Of a stretch of 64,000 nt of DNA, positions 31,334 through 41,082 are shown one piece after another; position 1 is the stretch's first letter, and every line of letters begins with the position of its first letter. The notes below the pieces were generated by a model. The model was not told where the DNA came from. It worked only from the letters and a program-made list of their open reading frames with translations, and ran no database searches. Source of the stretch: Laspinema olomoucense D3b. GTDB lineage: Bacteria; Cyanobacteriota; Cyanobacteriia; Cyanobacteriales; Laspinemataceae. The DNA lies in contig NZ_JAMXFA010000002.1 of the NCBI RefSeq assembly GCF_025370785.1, positions 216,414 through 280,413 on the forward strand. Reading direction: 5' to 3'. The position numbers and the translations under genes are program-made.

Positions 31334-32481
31334 TTTCCTTTACAGATGACTTTAATAAACCCGTGATTTTAATTGTTGACGACCAACCGGATAATTTACG
31401 AGTTTTGTCCTCGATGCTGGTCATCAAAGGGTATAACGTCCGCAAAGCATTAAACGGACAAATGGCTTTATCAACTTGCAAAAAATTTGTCCCGGATTTA
31501 ATTTTATTAGATATCATGATGCCCGATTTAAGCGGGTATGAAGTGTGTGAATCCCTCCAGGCAAACCCTCTTACCTGCCAAGTTCCGGTCATTTTCCTCA
31601 GCGCACTTGATGATATCACCGCAAAAGTTAAAGCCTTTAGTTCCGGAGGAGCGGACTACATCACCAAGCCTTTTCAAACTGAAGAAGTCCTAGCGCGAAT
31701 CCATAAACAACTGACCATCGAGCGTCTGCAACGCCAACTGAACCAAAAAAATCAGGAGTTACAAACCCTGAATGAGGAATTAAAAAGATCCAACACGGAA
31801 TTAGAGCAATTTGCCGGGGTCGCTTCCCATGATTTACAATCTCCCTTACAACTAATTATGGGCTATGCAGATATGTTACTCTGGAAATATGATAGCTTAC
31901 TCGATGAAAAGGGCGAACATTATCTGAGTGAAATTTCTAAAGCCAGTCAGCGGATGAATCAACTGATTCAGGATTTATTGTCCTATTCTCGGGTCCGAGT
32001 GGGTAATGTTGAACTTGAACCCATTGATTGCGAAATCGTTTTATCCGAAGCCTTAGCCAATTTACAAGACGATATCAACGGCAGTGGCGCTTGTATCACC
32101 CACGAGCCCCTCCCCATCGTCCTTGGCGATCGCACCCAACTGATCCAGCTTTTTCAAAATATCCTGAGTAATGCCATTAAGTTTCGCCGTCCCCTTTTGA
32201 CTCCGGAAATTAACATTTCTTTCACCGTCAAACCTGATAATTTTGCGGAATTTAAAATCCAGGATAATGGCATTGGCATTGCTGAAGAAGATTATCCTCT
32301 AGTTTTTGAAATCTTCAAACGAATCCATGCTTATAATAAATATCCCGGTACCGGAATCGGCATGAGTCTGTGCAAAAAGATTGTAGAAGGACATGGGGGA
32401 AAAATCTGGCTAGACTCTCAACTCAATAGGGGGACCACTTTTTTCTTTACCCTCATCCTCCCGAGTCGGAATCAACCCTAA
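31330..32481 (+). CDS. REC - histidine kinase (phytochrome-type HisKA)
   Basis: 383 aa. An N-terminal receiver (Asp61 in LLDIMMPD, Lys in ITKPFQ) is joined by a coiled coil to a kinase core with His167 in VASHDLQSPLQ, the H-box style seen in bacterial phytochromes and their relatives. N-box NILSNAIKF, G-boxes DNGIGIAEED and GTGIGMSLCKK. Translationally coupled to the preceding hybrid kinase by a 4-bp overlap after GGAGGAG, so the two probably form one relay. No sensory domain, so its receiver likely takes input from the upstream kinase. Confidence 0.95.
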   Translation: MISFTDDFNKPVILIVDDQPDNLRVLSSMLVIKGYNVRKALNGQMALSTCKKFVPDLILLDIMMPDLSGYEVCESLQANPLTCQVPVIFLSALDDITAKVKAFSSGGADYITKPFQTEEVLARIHKQLTIERLQRQLNQKNQELQTLNEELKRSNTELEQFAGVASHDLQSPLQLIMGYADMLLWKYDSLLDEKGEHYLSEISKASQRMNQLIQDLLSYSRVRVGNVELEPIDCEIVLSEALANLQDDINGSGACITHEPLPIVLGDRTQLIQLFQNILSNAIKFRRPLLTPEINISFTVKPDNFAEFKIQDNGIGIAEEDYPLVFEIFKRIHAYNKYPGTGIGMSLCKKIVEGHGGKIWLDSQLNRGTTFFFTLILPSRNQP

Positions 32482-32552
32482 AACGTCAAATCTTTATCAA
32501 AGTTCGTCATAACCAATTCAGGGGTTATCCCGGATTGTTCGTCATAACAAAC

Positions 32553-33002
32553 TCAGTGGTTCTCTTTCCCTCCCTCTAAGTTTTCCATCTCTACCCTCAA
32601 CAGGGAAGCCCCACCGGATAGTTCAACCCGTTGCCGAACATCCTCCTTATACTTACCCAATAGAATGCGCCATAACATTCGACCCAAACAGAAAGATGCA
32701 CGCCAGGAGAACACTGCATCCCGGAGTTGTATCTCACTGCGTTCAAACCAAAAATGACCCATTAATCCTGTCAACTGAGTGAGGGGTAACCCCAACAAAA
32801 TCCAGGAATTCTGAAACCATACCGCCGCAAAGAGTATCCCGTAAAAAATCAAAATTCCTACAACGTGCAATGCCACATTCATGGGATGCTGATGTTTGAG
32901 CAGAAAAATATCCCAATACTCCGTAAAGGGAACATTGTCCAGGCGATCGCCCCTATACTCTCTCACCTTTTGTCCCTGAGTCCCATTCATCTGATCCATC
33001 AC
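32553..33002 (-). CDS. Mpo1-like / DUF962 membrane protein
   Basis: 149 aa. Looks like the DUF962/Mpo1-like family: HQHPMNVALHVVGI near 36-49 with the family histidines, followed by two hydrophobic segments (about 47-66 and 68-88) and HFWFERSE. Yeast Mpo1 is a dioxygenase of phytosphingosine-derived fatty-acid breakdown; the bacterial role is unknown. It overlaps the stop of the upstream amidohydrolase gene by 4 bp (ATGA; a second ATG follows one codon later), so the two form an operon. Confidence 0.75.
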   Translation of the reverse strand: MMDQMNGTQGQKVREYRGDRLDNVPFTEYWDIFLLKHQHPMNVALHVVGILIFYGILFAAVWFQNSWILLGLPLTQLTGLMGHFWFERSEIQLRDAVFSWRASFCLGRMLWRILLGKYKEDVRQRVELSGGASLLRVEMENLEGGKENH

Positions 33003-34720
33003 TCCCTTCCTGCCACCGACGGAAACAACACCGTCCCCAGGGGTTCAGAACCCAGACGAGAACTCACTTGACCCTGAGACACCACGGGAACGCCCTTGAT
33101 ATAGACTGAGTGGATAATCTGATCCGAACCCCGCTTCACCATCCGAGGTTCCCCATCTAAAATCGGGTCTAATATTTCCACTTGAGGGGCGATCGCCTCC
33201 TGCAACCCCAGAGGATTCAGTAACACCAAATCCGCTTTCGCACCCACCTTCAACACCCCCGCATCCAGGCGAAACCACTGCGCCGGTTCTCCCGTCACCC
33301 GATGAATCGCCGCTTCTGGAGTCATAAAATTCGTCGTTACCGCTTGTTTCAACAACGATAAAGCCCCATCATAATAGCCCAAATTCCGAACATGAGCACC
33401 AGCATCGGTAAACCCGGGCAAAATATCCGGATGTTTCATCATTGCTAACCGGGGTTCGAGGCGATCGTTTGCACCCGTCGCCACCCAGCGCAAATCCGTA
33501 TCATAACGCTGCAACAAATCCATAAATAAATCCACCGGGTCCTGCTGCATTTTCTCCGCGATCGCTGCAAAACTCAACCCCTGCCAACTCGGTTCAGGAC
33601 AGCTCAAAATTTCCATCAATTTCAAGTCTCGATGAAAGGATTTGCGCCATCCATTCAACCAGTCTTTACGAAACTGATTCCGAAAGGTTTCTGATGCCCA
33701 TAATTCCTGTCGTTCCTCTCGGGAATCACAACTATTCAGTTGTGCCCCCGTAGAGAATTCTTCAAATAAAGGAGTCACCGGACCATCAGAATAAATCGTA
33801 AACGGTTCCGTCAGAGTTTGAAAGCGCACATTCCCGCGCAATAGGCGATTCCAAATCCATAAAAGGGGAGAAAAAACCCGCCACAAATTGCGATTATGTA
33901 CCGCATCCAATGCTGAAAGAACCGTCAACCGTAAAGGAGGTTGACCAATGCCCGAACCCAGGGCAATAATATCCAAAAAAGAAGCCAAGCGCTGTAAATT
34001 GGGAGTGACTTGAAATACCCTGTCCCGTTGCCGACACAGATTAGCCAAGCAAGCATATTCCGGTAGTTTAGCGTGTTGAGAGGGGATAGTACAACCCCGC
34101 CATTCTCCACTCATACGATGCCAGGGAAACATATCAATAGAAATACCAATAAATCCCGCTTCTAAAGCAGATTCAGCGATTAGTTCCATCTGGTTGAGTT
34201 CCCCTGGCGTAGGGTCAACCGTCAGACTCCGTTCCAATCCCATCACATGAGCGCGAACCGCACTATGTCCTAACATCGGCGCAACATTAGGACCGAGGGG
34301 TAACTGTTGTAAATGGTGCAGATATTCCCCGGGAGTTTGCCAAGAAACCGACTGGTTTAACCATTTAGCAATCAATCGATGGGAGAGGGTTTCCACGCGC
34401 TGAAAAATATCCGCCAACATTTGCGCTTCCCCTACGGCAACAGATAAACTGCAATTGCCAATCACCACACTGGTGACCCCATGCCGAACCGATTCACTCA
34501 ATCCCGGGGCAATTTCTAGCTCTAAATCGTAGTGGGTATGAATGTCAATAAATCCCGGTGTGACCCAGAACCCCGAAGCATCCACAACCTGAGCCGCTTC
34601 TAGCGAGAGATGAGGAGAAATTGCGACAATTTGACCTTGTTTGATGCCAATATCTCCCGTAAATGCAGGGGAACCTAAGCCATCAAAAATTAATCCATTT
34701 TTAATTAAAAAATTTAGCAT
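32999..34720 (-). CDS. N-acyl-D-amino-acid deacylase family amidohydrolase
   Basis: 573 aa, metal-dependent amidohydrolase. Metal-binding HTH (His61, His63) in GFIDIHTHYD, then GVTSVVIGNCSLSV with the cysteine (about Cys90) typical of D-aminoacylases, and DAGAHVRNLG late in the barrel. The C-terminal KADLVLLNP and the following strands form the usual composite beta domain. Likely removes acyl groups from N-acyl-D-amino acids or related amides; substrate not predictable. ATG at 34720. First gene of an operon with the Mpo1-like gene. The spacer upstream is full of repeats. Confidence 0.88.
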   Translation of the reverse strand: MLNFLIKNGLIFDGLGSPAFTGDIGIKQGQIVAISPHLSLEAAQVVDASGFWVTPGFIDIHTHYDLELEIAPGLSESVRHGVTSVVIGNCSLSVAVGEAQMLADIFQRVETLSHRLIAKWLNQSVSWQTPGEYLHHLQQLPLGPNVAPMLGHSAVRAHVMGLERSLTVDPTPGELNQMELIAESALEAGFIGISIDMFPWHRMSGEWRGCTIPSQHAKLPEYACLANLCRQRDRVFQVTPNLQRLASFLDIIALGSGIGQPPLRLTVLSALDAVHNRNLWRVFSPLLWIWNRLLRGNVRFQTLTEPFTIYSDGPVTPLFEEFSTGAQLNSCDSREERQELWASETFRNQFRKDWLNGWRKSFHRDLKLMEILSCPEPSWQGLSFAAIAEKMQQDPVDLFMDLLQRYDTDLRWVATGANDRLEPRLAMMKHPDILPGFTDAGAHVRNLGYYDGALSLLKQAVTTNFMTPEAAIHRVTGEPAQWFRLDAGVLKVGAKADLVLLNPLGLQEAIAPQVEILDPILDGEPRMVKRGSDQIIHSVYIKGVPVVSQGQVSSRLGSEPLGTVLFPSVAGRE

Positions 34721-34864
34721 ATTTTTAGAATAATTGTAATAAAAAATGCCTCATTTTGAGAAACAAATAAAGAGCTTAGTGACCTGAAATTAGGAGGAGC
34801 AGTTTTGAGGAATAATCTAGTTTGTTGCCCACTCTATATCCCTCTAAATCCCCCTTCTTAAAGT

Positions 34865-35039
34865 TAGGGCTGTTTCATTCTAAAATTTTCCTGGCACCGT
34901 AAGTGTTCTAGCCAAAGGGTTTTCGGCCTTATTTCTTGCTTTTAGGTTAAAAGTTAGGAAATAACGTCTGTATCACCCGCCCGATAAAGCTTACGAATAA
35001 GCAAAAAAATAATTTGGCCTTGAGAATGAAACAGCCCTA
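34865..35039. mobile_element. MITE with 17-bp inverted ends and TA borders
   Basis: 175 bp, non-coding. TAGGGCTGTTTCATTCT (34865-34881) and AGAATGAAACAGCCCTA (35023-35039) are exact inverted copies including a TA at each outer end. That fits a TA target duplication as made by IS630/Tc1-mariner transposases. No transposase inside, so it would be mobilised in trans. Confidence 0.8.
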
Positions 35040-35066
35040 CTCCAGAGGAGGGGAATAAGCTCCAAA

Positions 35067-35222
35067 ATTCCCCTCCCTTGGAGGGGTGCCCCGCAGGGGC
35101 CGGGTGGTAAATTCTAGCTAGTAATCAAGTATTGAGCTATGCACCCTACTCAAAAGTATATGTCTCTTCCCAATCAAGAAACCACCCCGTCCCTTCGGGA
35201 CACCCCTCCAAGGGAGGGGAAT
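35067..35222. repeat. Element with about 42-bp imperfect inverted ends
   Basis: ATTCCCCTCCCTTGGAGGGG... (35067-35107) and its inverted partner ACCACCCCGTCCCTTCGGGA... (35180-35222) enclose about 70 bp of AT-rich sequence. Each arm also holds its own small hairpins (CCCTCCAAGGGAGGG type). The arms match the family forming the tight hairpin at 41761-41855. Confidence 0.75.
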
Positions 35223-35298
35223 AAGGCTGTATCCCCGGCCAGATAAAGCGATTGAACAATGCAAAAATGAATTGGGCTGGGAGAATGAAACAGCCCTA
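35222..35298. mobile_element. Short or truncated second MITE copy
   Basis: The right end AGAATGAAACAGCCCTA (35282-35298) is identical to that of the MITE at 34865-35039, and the interior (GTATCCCCGGCCAGATAAAGC...) aligns with its right half. The left end TAAGGCTGT is close to TAGGGCTGT, so this could be an internally deleted copy rather than a fragment. Confidence 0.65.
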
Positions 35299-35383
35299 CC
35301 ATCTTAAGGGGGACTGGGGGGATTTCCACAAGTCTCAGCCTTTCCCAATATTTATGCTCTTAAAGAGAGGGATTCAGATTCTA

Positions 35384-36010
35384 TTATCTCATGTACCGTC
35401 GTAACAGAAACATTAACAACGCCCCCACCAAAACACCGGCCACCGATGTTCCCACTGCTATCAAATTTCCCCGTTTTTCGGTATAATTTAAAACGGGATT
35501 ATCTAAGAAATTAGCCGAAAAATGAAGGGATTGAATCGTCCAGGTATTCTGCACTTTTTGGAGTACAGCAGTCCATCGCAGGGGCATGGTTTCTTCATTT
35601 CCATCTCGGAAATAGAATGTAGAGAGGGCCTCTCCGGAAGCGACTTCTATTTCGGGAGATAAAAAAGTTCGGATGGTTTCCCCCTCCAAACTCATGTTCA
35701 GCCTTTCAATGGGTCCGTTAAATTGTTCATTCCAATAGGTTTCAAATTCTCTCACGGTATGGAATACCTGGTTATCCACCGTGGTAATGGTGAAAGACGG
35801 ATGTAAATAGGGTTCAATGCTTGTAAAATCCCGGTTATTTAAGGCATCCAGAGCAATCTGTCGGGTTTGGAGAATCCTTTGGAGTTCCTGTTCATTCACT
35901 TGTTGTCCCCAGGCTGATTCAGGCATTGTGAAGGCGATGGAAAGGGCCAGTAATGCAGTCCAAAAAAGCAGGCTAACTCGGAATTTGCGTGGCTGTTGTG
36001 GGGTTTTCAT
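35384..36010 (-). CDS. Secreted/anchored SnoaL-like (NTF2-fold) protein
   Basis: 208 aa from the ATG at 36010 (MKTPQQPRKFRVSLLFW); the frame continues upstream to 36172 but those 54 codons look non-coding. Signal peptide with likely cleavage at AWG-QQV (about 37-38). The body resembles DUF4440/SnoaL-like domains: helix QTRQIALDALNNRDFTSIEPYLHPSFTI, then RWTAVLQKVQNTWTIQSLHFS. A C-terminal transmembrane segment (about 182-202) ending RRYMR suggests membrane anchoring with the domain outside the cytoplasm. Catalytic or binding role unknown. Confidence 0.75.
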   Translation of the reverse strand: MKTPQQPRKFRVSLLFWTALLALSIAFTMPESAWGQQVNEQELQRILQTRQIALDALNNRDFTSIEPYLHPSFTITTVDNQVFHTVREFETYWNEQFNGPIERLNMSLEGETIRTFLSPEIEVASGEALSTFYFRDGNEETMPLRWTAVLQKVQNTWTIQSLHFSANFLDNPVLNYTEKRGNLIAVGTSVAGVLVGALLMFLLRRYMR

Positions 36011-36204
36011 TGGGTTTTGTATTTTAAGTGAGTAATGGTTATCTTGGGTGGTCCAGTCAAGGGTAGAGGTGCACCTAGGGAATTGAAATTTGATATAAAT
36101 TAACACAAAAAAAAGACAATGAGAATGAAGATAATCAGGAAGTTTACTCGTCCTGATTGTCTTCATTCTCAATGGCTACAGAAAATCTGGTTGGGTGGGA
36201 TTAG

Positions 36205-37503
36205 CTAGAGACTAGACATGACCTCATGGGCGATCGCTAAGGTGCGATCGATATCTTCATCGGTATGAGCTAAAGAGGTAAATCCGGCCTCAAATTGAGA
36301 AGGCGCTAAATAAACTCCCCGTTCTAACATTCCGCGATGGAAGCGGGCAAATTTGCTCAAGTCGGATTTTTTGGCATCTTCATAATTATGCACAGGTCCG
36401 GGATTGAAAAATAGGCCAAACATGGCGCTAATTTGACCGCCACAGGCTTCATGTCCCGTTTCTTTGGCAATTTTCAGCAATCCCTGACTCAACTTTTGGG
36501 TAATCTTATCCAGATACTCATAAGTTCCGGGTTTGTTGAGCAATTCCAGGGTTTTAATTCCTGCCGTCATGGCTAAGGGATTCCCTGAAAGGGTCCCGGC
36601 TTGATACATCGGACCAGCGGGGGCTACCATTTCCATGATGTCGCGGCGTCCACCATAAGCCCCTACCGGCAATCCACCGCCAATCACTTTACCCAAGGTG
36701 GTTAAGTCGGGGGTGACGCCGAATTTTTCCTGTGCGCCGCCATAGGCAATCCGGAACCCCGTCATGACTTCATCAAACACCAGTAACGCGCCATGTTCTT
36801 GGGTGAGGACCCGCAATCCTTCCAGGAATCCACCATCCGGGGGAATAAATCCCGCATTGCCGACAACGGGTTCTAAAATCACCCCAGCAATCTCCCCAGG
36901 ATTTTGCTCAAATAAAGCTTTAACAGCTTCCAAGTCGTTGTAGGGTGCGGTGAGGGTATTGGCCGTGGTAGATTTAGGAACACCGGGAGAGTCCGGCAGT
37001 CCCAAGGTAGCAACGCCGGAACCGGCTTTCACCAGAAACATATCGGCGTGTCCGTGATAACAGCCTTCAAATTTGATTAATTTCTCCCGTCCGGTGAAGG
37101 CACGCATCAGGCGCAAAACCGCCATACAAGCTTCGGTTCCGGAGTTGACAAATCTCACCATTTCTATGCAGGGAACGGCATCAATTACCATTTCGGCGAG
37201 GACATTCTCTTGGTAACAGGGTGCACCAAAGCTGGTACCTTTATTTAAGGCATCATGGAGGGCCGCAATCACTTCGGGGTGAGCGTGTCCACAGATGGCG
37301 GGTCCCCAAGTTCCCACATAGTCGATGTAGTGGTTTCCGTCTACGTCCCAAACATACGCGCCTTCGACTCTATCAAAAACGATGGGTTGTCCCCCGACGG
37401 ATTTGAAGGCACGCACGGGAGAACTGACCCCTCCGGGCATCAGTTTTTGGGCGGCTGCGAAAATTTCTTCGGATTTTGTGGTATTGAAGGTGGTTGTAAC
37501 CAA
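36205..37503 (-). CDS. hemL: Glutamate-1-semialdehyde 2,1-aminomutase
   Basis: Converts glutamate-1-semialdehyde to 5-aminolevulinate, the committed precursor of chlorophyll, haem, bilins and cobalamin. 432 aa, full length. PLP-dependent class III aminotransferase fold: [19 protein letters not shown] near 121-139, cofactor aspartate in [10 protein letters not shown], Schiff-base Lys272 in [10 protein letters not shown], and [11 protein letters not shown]. Starts at the ATG at 37503 with an AGGAGAC-type ribosome site upstream. Stands alone; neighbours are unrelated. Not near the cobI gene at 55.7 kb. Confidence 0.98.
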   Translation of the reverse strand: MVTTTFNTTKSEEIFAAAQKLMPGGVSSPVRAFKSVGGQPIVFDRVEGAYVWDVDGNHYIDYVGTWGPAICGHAHPEVIAALHDALNKGTSFGAPCYQENVLAEMVIDAVPCIEMVRFVNSGTEACMAVLRLMRAFTGREKLIKFEGCYHGHADMFLVKAGSGVATLGLPDSPGVPKSTTANTLTAPYNDLEAVKALFEQNPGEIAGVILEPVVGNAGFIPPDGGFLEGLRVLTQEHGALLVFDEVMTGFRIAYGGAQEKFGVTPDLTTLGKVIGGGLPVGAYGGRRDIMEMVAPAGPMYQAGTLSGNPLAMTAGIKTLELLNKPGTYEYLDKITQKLSQGLLKIAKETGHEACGGQISAMFGLFFNPGPVHNYEDAKKSDLSKFARFHRGMLERGVYLAPSQFEAGFTSLAHTDEDIDRTLAIAHEVMSSL

Positions 37504-37790
37504 AGGGTCTCCTTTGCCAGAGGCTTAACGGTTGACTTTGTTTAGAATACGGCTTTTGGGTGGGAAGTGTTTAAGAGGAGCGTCCAAGTTATAATGTTTA
37601 ATCCTACCCCGATCGCAGTCCCGAGGGCTAGTGCACTGGTAGAGTGGTTAGAAACGGGGTTTTTTGACAGAATCTTTACTGGCTTTGCACCGAAGCAAGG
37701 GCGCTGAAACCTGTTTTCTTGTTCCTTTGATCTCCTTCCAACCCAGAAACCTGAGTACCCAGTGTTAACAGAGTTTTAGAGACAGCGACT

Positions 37791-38663
37791 ATGCGGGTTT
37801 TAGTGACGATTCCTCATGTTTTTAATCCCGAAGGAGGGGGCGGTTATGCATCGTTAAGCCCCGACTCCCAGCCTAGGATTCAAGCGCTGACCCAGTGCCT
37901 TGAATCGTTACATGGCACTTATAATAGTCGATCGCAGTTCTATTTTCAGTACAACCACCAGTTATATACCCTCCCGGCAAATGTGGAAACTTCTGTGGAA
38001 CTGTCGATTATCATCTGCACTACTCAGGGGTTACATCTGCTGGAGAAATTGCCGGTGACTGGGGATTCCTATACCCATCAATCCTTTGCCTGTCATCCGA
38101 TGCTGTTGGGGTTTGAATGTCAGGGGGTGTTAAAACAAAATTTAGGTGGCTATGATTATTATTGCTATTTGGAAGATGATATTATTTTAAGTGACCCGGA
38201 TTTTTTCCAAAAGTTATCCTGGTTTACTGCCTATATTGGCAATCATGCCGTCTTGCAACCCAATCGATTTGAATGGGTGAAAAAACAGCCGGTTAAAAAG
38301 TTTTACATTGACCCGGAGTTGGAATTTAAAACAGGTAGAAAAGATAATTTTGCTCACTATTTTAGTGATAACCTAGTGCTAACAGGTAAAGTTCTGGGTC
38401 AACCCATTACTGTTAAGCGGGCAGAAAATCCCCATTCGGGCTGTTTTTTTCTGAATCAGCCTCAAATGGAACAGTGGGCGAATCAACCGTACTTTTTGGA
38501 CCGGGATTCGCGCTTTTTTGGACCCTTAGAAAGTGCAGCCACTTTGGGAATTGCCCGGACTTTTCGAGTTTATAAGCCTGCGCCGCAAAATGCAAATTTT
38601 TTAGAAGTTCAGCATTACGGTGAGGGTTGGAGTCAGAAAATCAAAGATGTTAAGTTTACATAA
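37791..38663 (+). CDS. Putative glycosyltransferase-like protein
   Basis: 290 aa, soluble. Not firmly assignable. The start [13 protein letters not shown], a central [17 protein letters not shown] (Glu128-Asp129-Asp130) and the late [15 protein letters not shown] look like a GT-A-type nucleotide-sugar enzyme with a DxD-like metal site. No membrane segment. It ends 5 bp before hisIE and may share its transcript, though no functional link with histidine synthesis is apparent. The upstream spacer holds a GAAACGGGGTTTTTT dispersed motif (37651-37665). Confidence 0.7.
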   Translation: MRVLVTIPHVFNPEGGGGYASLSPDSQPRIQALTQCLESLHGTYNSRSQFYFQYNHQLYTLPANVETSVELSIIICTTQGLHLLEKLPVTGDSYTHQSFACHPMLLGFECQGVLKQNLGGYDYYCYLEDDIILSDPDFFQKLSWFTAYIGNHAVLQPNRFEWVKKQPVKKFYIDPELEFKTGRKDNFAHYFSDNLVLTGKVLGQPITVKRAENPHSGCFFLNQPQMEQWANQPYFLDRDSRFFGPLESAATLGIARTFRVYKPAPQNANFLEVQHYGEGWSQKIKDVKFT

Positions 38664-38668
38664 CCGTT

Positions 38669-39319
38669 ATGTCAGAGACTGAAATGGTAAGCAGTAAAAC
38701 GGCGATTCCTGTGGATCGGATTCGCTATAATGAACAGGGTCTAGTTCCGGCGATCGCCCAGGATTATCTGGATGGAACCGTGTTGATGATGGCTTGGATG
38801 AATGCGGAATCGTTGCAAAAAACTCTGGAAACTGGGGAATGCTGGTATTGGAGTCGATCGCGCCAAGAATTGTGGCACAAAGGGGCAACATCGGGACATC
38901 TCCAAAAGGTGCGATCGCTGCGCTATGACTGCGATAGTGATTGTCTATTAATCGGCATTGAACAAATTGGTGATATTGCCTGCCATACCGGGGAACGCAG
39001 TTGTTTTCATCAAATTGAGGGCCAAATTGCTGCACCTCCGGCAGATATGCTATCCCAGGTATTTGAGGTAATTTGCGATCGCCGGGATAATCCCTCGGAA
39101 GAGTCCTATACTGCTCGATTAATCGCCGGTGGGGATAATAAAATTCTCAAGAAAATTGGGGAAGAAGCAGCGGAAGTGGTGATGGCTTGTAAAGATGATG
39201 ATGCCGATGCGATCGCGGGGGAAGTCGCGGATTTATTCTATCACTCTATGGTTGCCTTAGCCAAACATAATGTCGATTTACGAGAGGTTTATCGCAAGTT
39301 GCAACAGCGTCGGCGATAA
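38669..39319 (+). CDS. hisIE: Bifunctional phosphoribosyl-AMP cyclohydrolase / phosphoribosyl-ATP pyrophosphatase
   Basis: Carries out steps 2 and 3 of histidine biosynthesis. 216 aa. HisI domain (about 10-115): [30 protein letters not shown], metal site YDCDSDC, and HTGERSCFH. HisE domain (about 125-216): [33 protein letters not shown]. The start at 38669 lies 5 bp after the preceding stop. Converges with the MFS gene, with a stem-loop between. Confidence 0.97.
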   Translation: MSETEMVSSKTAIPVDRIRYNEQGLVPAIAQDYLDGTVLMMAWMNAESLQKTLETGECWYWSRSRQELWHKGATSGHLQKVRSLRYDCDSDCLLIGIEQIGDIACHTGERSCFHQIEGQIAAPPADMLSQVFEVICDRRDNPSEESYTARLIAGGDNKILKKIGEEAAEVVMACKDDDADAIAGEVADLFYHSMVALAKHNVDLREVYRKLQQRRR

Positions 39320-39330
39320 GAAACACGTGC

Positions 39331-39383
39331 AGTCGTTACTACGAACTAAGTAAGATAAAGAATCCCTTTTTGTAGTAACGACT
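39331..39383. terminator. Bidirectional stem-loop between hisIE and MFS gene
   Basis: AGTCGTTACTAC (39331-39342) and GTAGTAACGACT (39372-39383) form a perfect 12-bp stem around a 29-nt loop that contains CCCTTTTT. It sits between two converging genes, 11 bp and 20 bp from their stops. Confidence 0.65.
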
Positions 39384-39403
39384 TGCGGTAGTTCTCGGAT
39401 TGA

Positions 39404-40678
39404 TTAAATTTGCACTTCACTCAGCCGTTTTCTTTGAACCAACATCCGATCAAGAACCTGTAAAATCCCGATTACTGCCACCACACTAAGCACCAATCCG
39501 GGCCATAATCCATCAGAGAGGGGACGGGGTAAATCTAACACAAATCCCCCTAAAATAGGGCCGATAAAATAACCGATGGCCCAACATTGAGAGTTCAGAG
39601 ATAAATAGACGCCTCGGAGAGAAACCGGGGCCATTTCGGCGACTAAAGAGGAGGCAGCGGGATTGTAAACCACGATCGCGATCGCCAGGATTCCGAGGGC
39701 GATCGTTGCCGTCACTAACGGTGAAGTGGCGATCGTTCCGGTGATGGCAATAAAAATAAATCCCCCTGCCCATAAAATGCCAGAAATTGCCAAGACTTTG
39801 GAATGTCGCCAGTGTTTGAAGACTCGGGAAACGGGCAATTGCATCAAGATACAGAGGGCTAAATGCCAGGTAAATAATCCACTAATTGTTCCAGCGGAAA
39901 ATCCCCTGCCGGTGTCTTCAGATTTTACAAAATCAGTGAGATATAGAGGTAGAGTGGTTTGAATTTGGGCGATATAGGTAGTAAAGATAATATTTACTAA
40001 GGCATACACCATTAAGGTGCGATCGCGCAAGGCACTCATCCATCCTTGTAGGGGCGGTTTAGAAGGAATCTCCTGCCGATGAGGTTCCTTAATCGCCATC
40101 CAAATTAACACAAAAAATAAGACAAATGAGGCGGCATCAATGATAAAAAGTAACCGATATTCACCAGTTACCGAAATCAAAAAACCGCCAAAAATTACCC
40201 CCAATTGTAATCCTAAACTATCTCCAAGTCGGGCCATTGCGTATGCTTCATTGCGTTGCCCTCCGGTGGTTAAATCGGCCACGACGGACTCGGTAGCAGG
40301 CCAATATAAGCCGATACCAAAGCCCATGAGAATATTCCCTAAAACCAGGATTTCAAAGCCATTGGCTAGGGCTAAAACTGCCGAGGCGATCGCGGAAATA
40401 ATCGCCGCCCCCAGTAAGGTGCGTTTGCGGCCCCAATGGGGTGAATCCAAACAGGAACCACAGACAATCCGCCCCACAATTCCGGCGATCGAACCGATGC
40501 CTAAAGCAAACCCCACCGCAGTTTTAGTGAGTCCCACTTCATTGACGAAAAATATCGGGGCATAAAACAACGTAAATCCACTGCCAATTCCCGACAACAA
40601 CCGACCAGAAATTAAAACCCAAACTTGCAGGGGAAGTTTGGGCAACCAATCCAACAGACGGTTAAATAAACGTTTCAT
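39404..40678 (-). CDS. MFS transporter
   Basis: 424 aa, about 12 transmembrane segments. GxLADRxGRK-like loop after TM2 is represented by GRIVCGSCLDSPHWGRKRTLL (about 68-88). A central cytoplasmic loop (about 195-212) separates two six-helix halves. Major facilitator superfamily, probably an exporter of small molecules; substrate not predictable. ATG at 40678. Divergent from the HU-like gene, with 123 bp between them. Confidence 0.9.
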   Translation of the reverse strand: MKRLFNRLLDWLPKLPLQVWVLISGRLLSGIGSGFTLFYAPIFFVNEVGLTKTAVGFALGIGSIAGIVGRIVCGSCLDSPHWGRKRTLLGAAIISAIASAVLALANGFEILVLGNILMGFGIGLYWPATESVVADLTTGGQRNEAYAMARLGDSLGLQLGVIFGGFLISVTGEYRLLFIIDAASFVLFFVLIWMAIKEPHRQEIPSKPPLQGWMSALRDRTLMVYALVNIIFTTYIAQIQTTLPLYLTDFVKSEDTGRGFSAGTISGLFTWHLALCILMQLPVSRVFKHWRHSKVLAISGILWAGGFIFIAITGTIATSPLVTATIALGILAIAIVVYNPAASSLVAEMAPVSLRGVYLSLNSQCWAIGYFIGPILGGFVLDLPRPLSDGLWPGLVLSVVAVIGILQVLDRMLVQRKRLSEVQI

Positions 40679-40801
40679 ACAGAAGTCTAAAAAAAAGGTG
40701 ATACAATTCTTTAATCGACGATTTCCTGATGGTGATCGCCGAGTAATCTTTTAATTTTTCTTTCAGTTTAACCGATTATCCTTTGAACTAAATCTACAAA
40801 A

Positions 40802-41059
40802 ATGTCGATTGACAAAAAAGAACTGATTACTAAAATAGCCCAACGCATTCAGAAAGAACCGGATGCGATCGAGGAAATATTAGACGCAACCCTAGCAGAA
40901 ATTTATGAATCCCTCAAACAAGGGGAAAGCGTTTCCCTCAAGAACTTTGGGACGTTTTACATTCGTCCGGAAGGAGAAACCAGCGTTTTTAAATTCAACC
41001 CGTCTCAACGCTTAAGAAAACTCTTTGGTTGGGCTTCTACCTATCGCGGAGAACTTTAA
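40802..41059 (+). CDS. HU/IHF-family DNA-binding protein (short, divergent)
   Basis: 85 aa, against about 90-95 for cyanobacterial HU. The N-terminal helices MSIDKKELITKIAQRIQ and the SVSLKNFGTFYIRPEG strand are clear HU features. The DNA-intercalating arm is shortened and lacks the usual RNP sequence; the end FNPSQRLRKLFGW keeps the FxPS...L pattern. Probably a nucleoid or architectural protein, perhaps not the main HU of the cell. Confidence 0.88.
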   Translation: MSIDKKELITKIAQRIQKEPDAIEEILDATLAEIYESLKQGESVSLKNFGTFYIRPEGETSVFKFNPSQRLRKLFGWASTYRGEL

Positions 41060-41082
41060 AGCCCAATTTATCAACATTGTTT

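Larger units (their letters stand above)
34721..35383. other. Repeat-rich spacer
   Basis: 663 bp between two minus-strand genes with no gene. It contains a MITE (34865-35039), an element with about 42-bp inverted ends (35067-35222) and a second, shorter MITE copy (35222-35298), all lying between AAATCCCCCTTCTTAA (about 34846-34861) and TCTTAAGGGGGACTGGGGGGATTT (from 35302). TCTTAA occurs directly at both borders of the compound insertion. Confidence 0.75.

Noticed and set aside
36011-36172. 54-residue N-terminal extension of the SnoaL-like protein
   Set aside because: The signal peptide begins at the ATG at 36010; the upstream part does not look coding.
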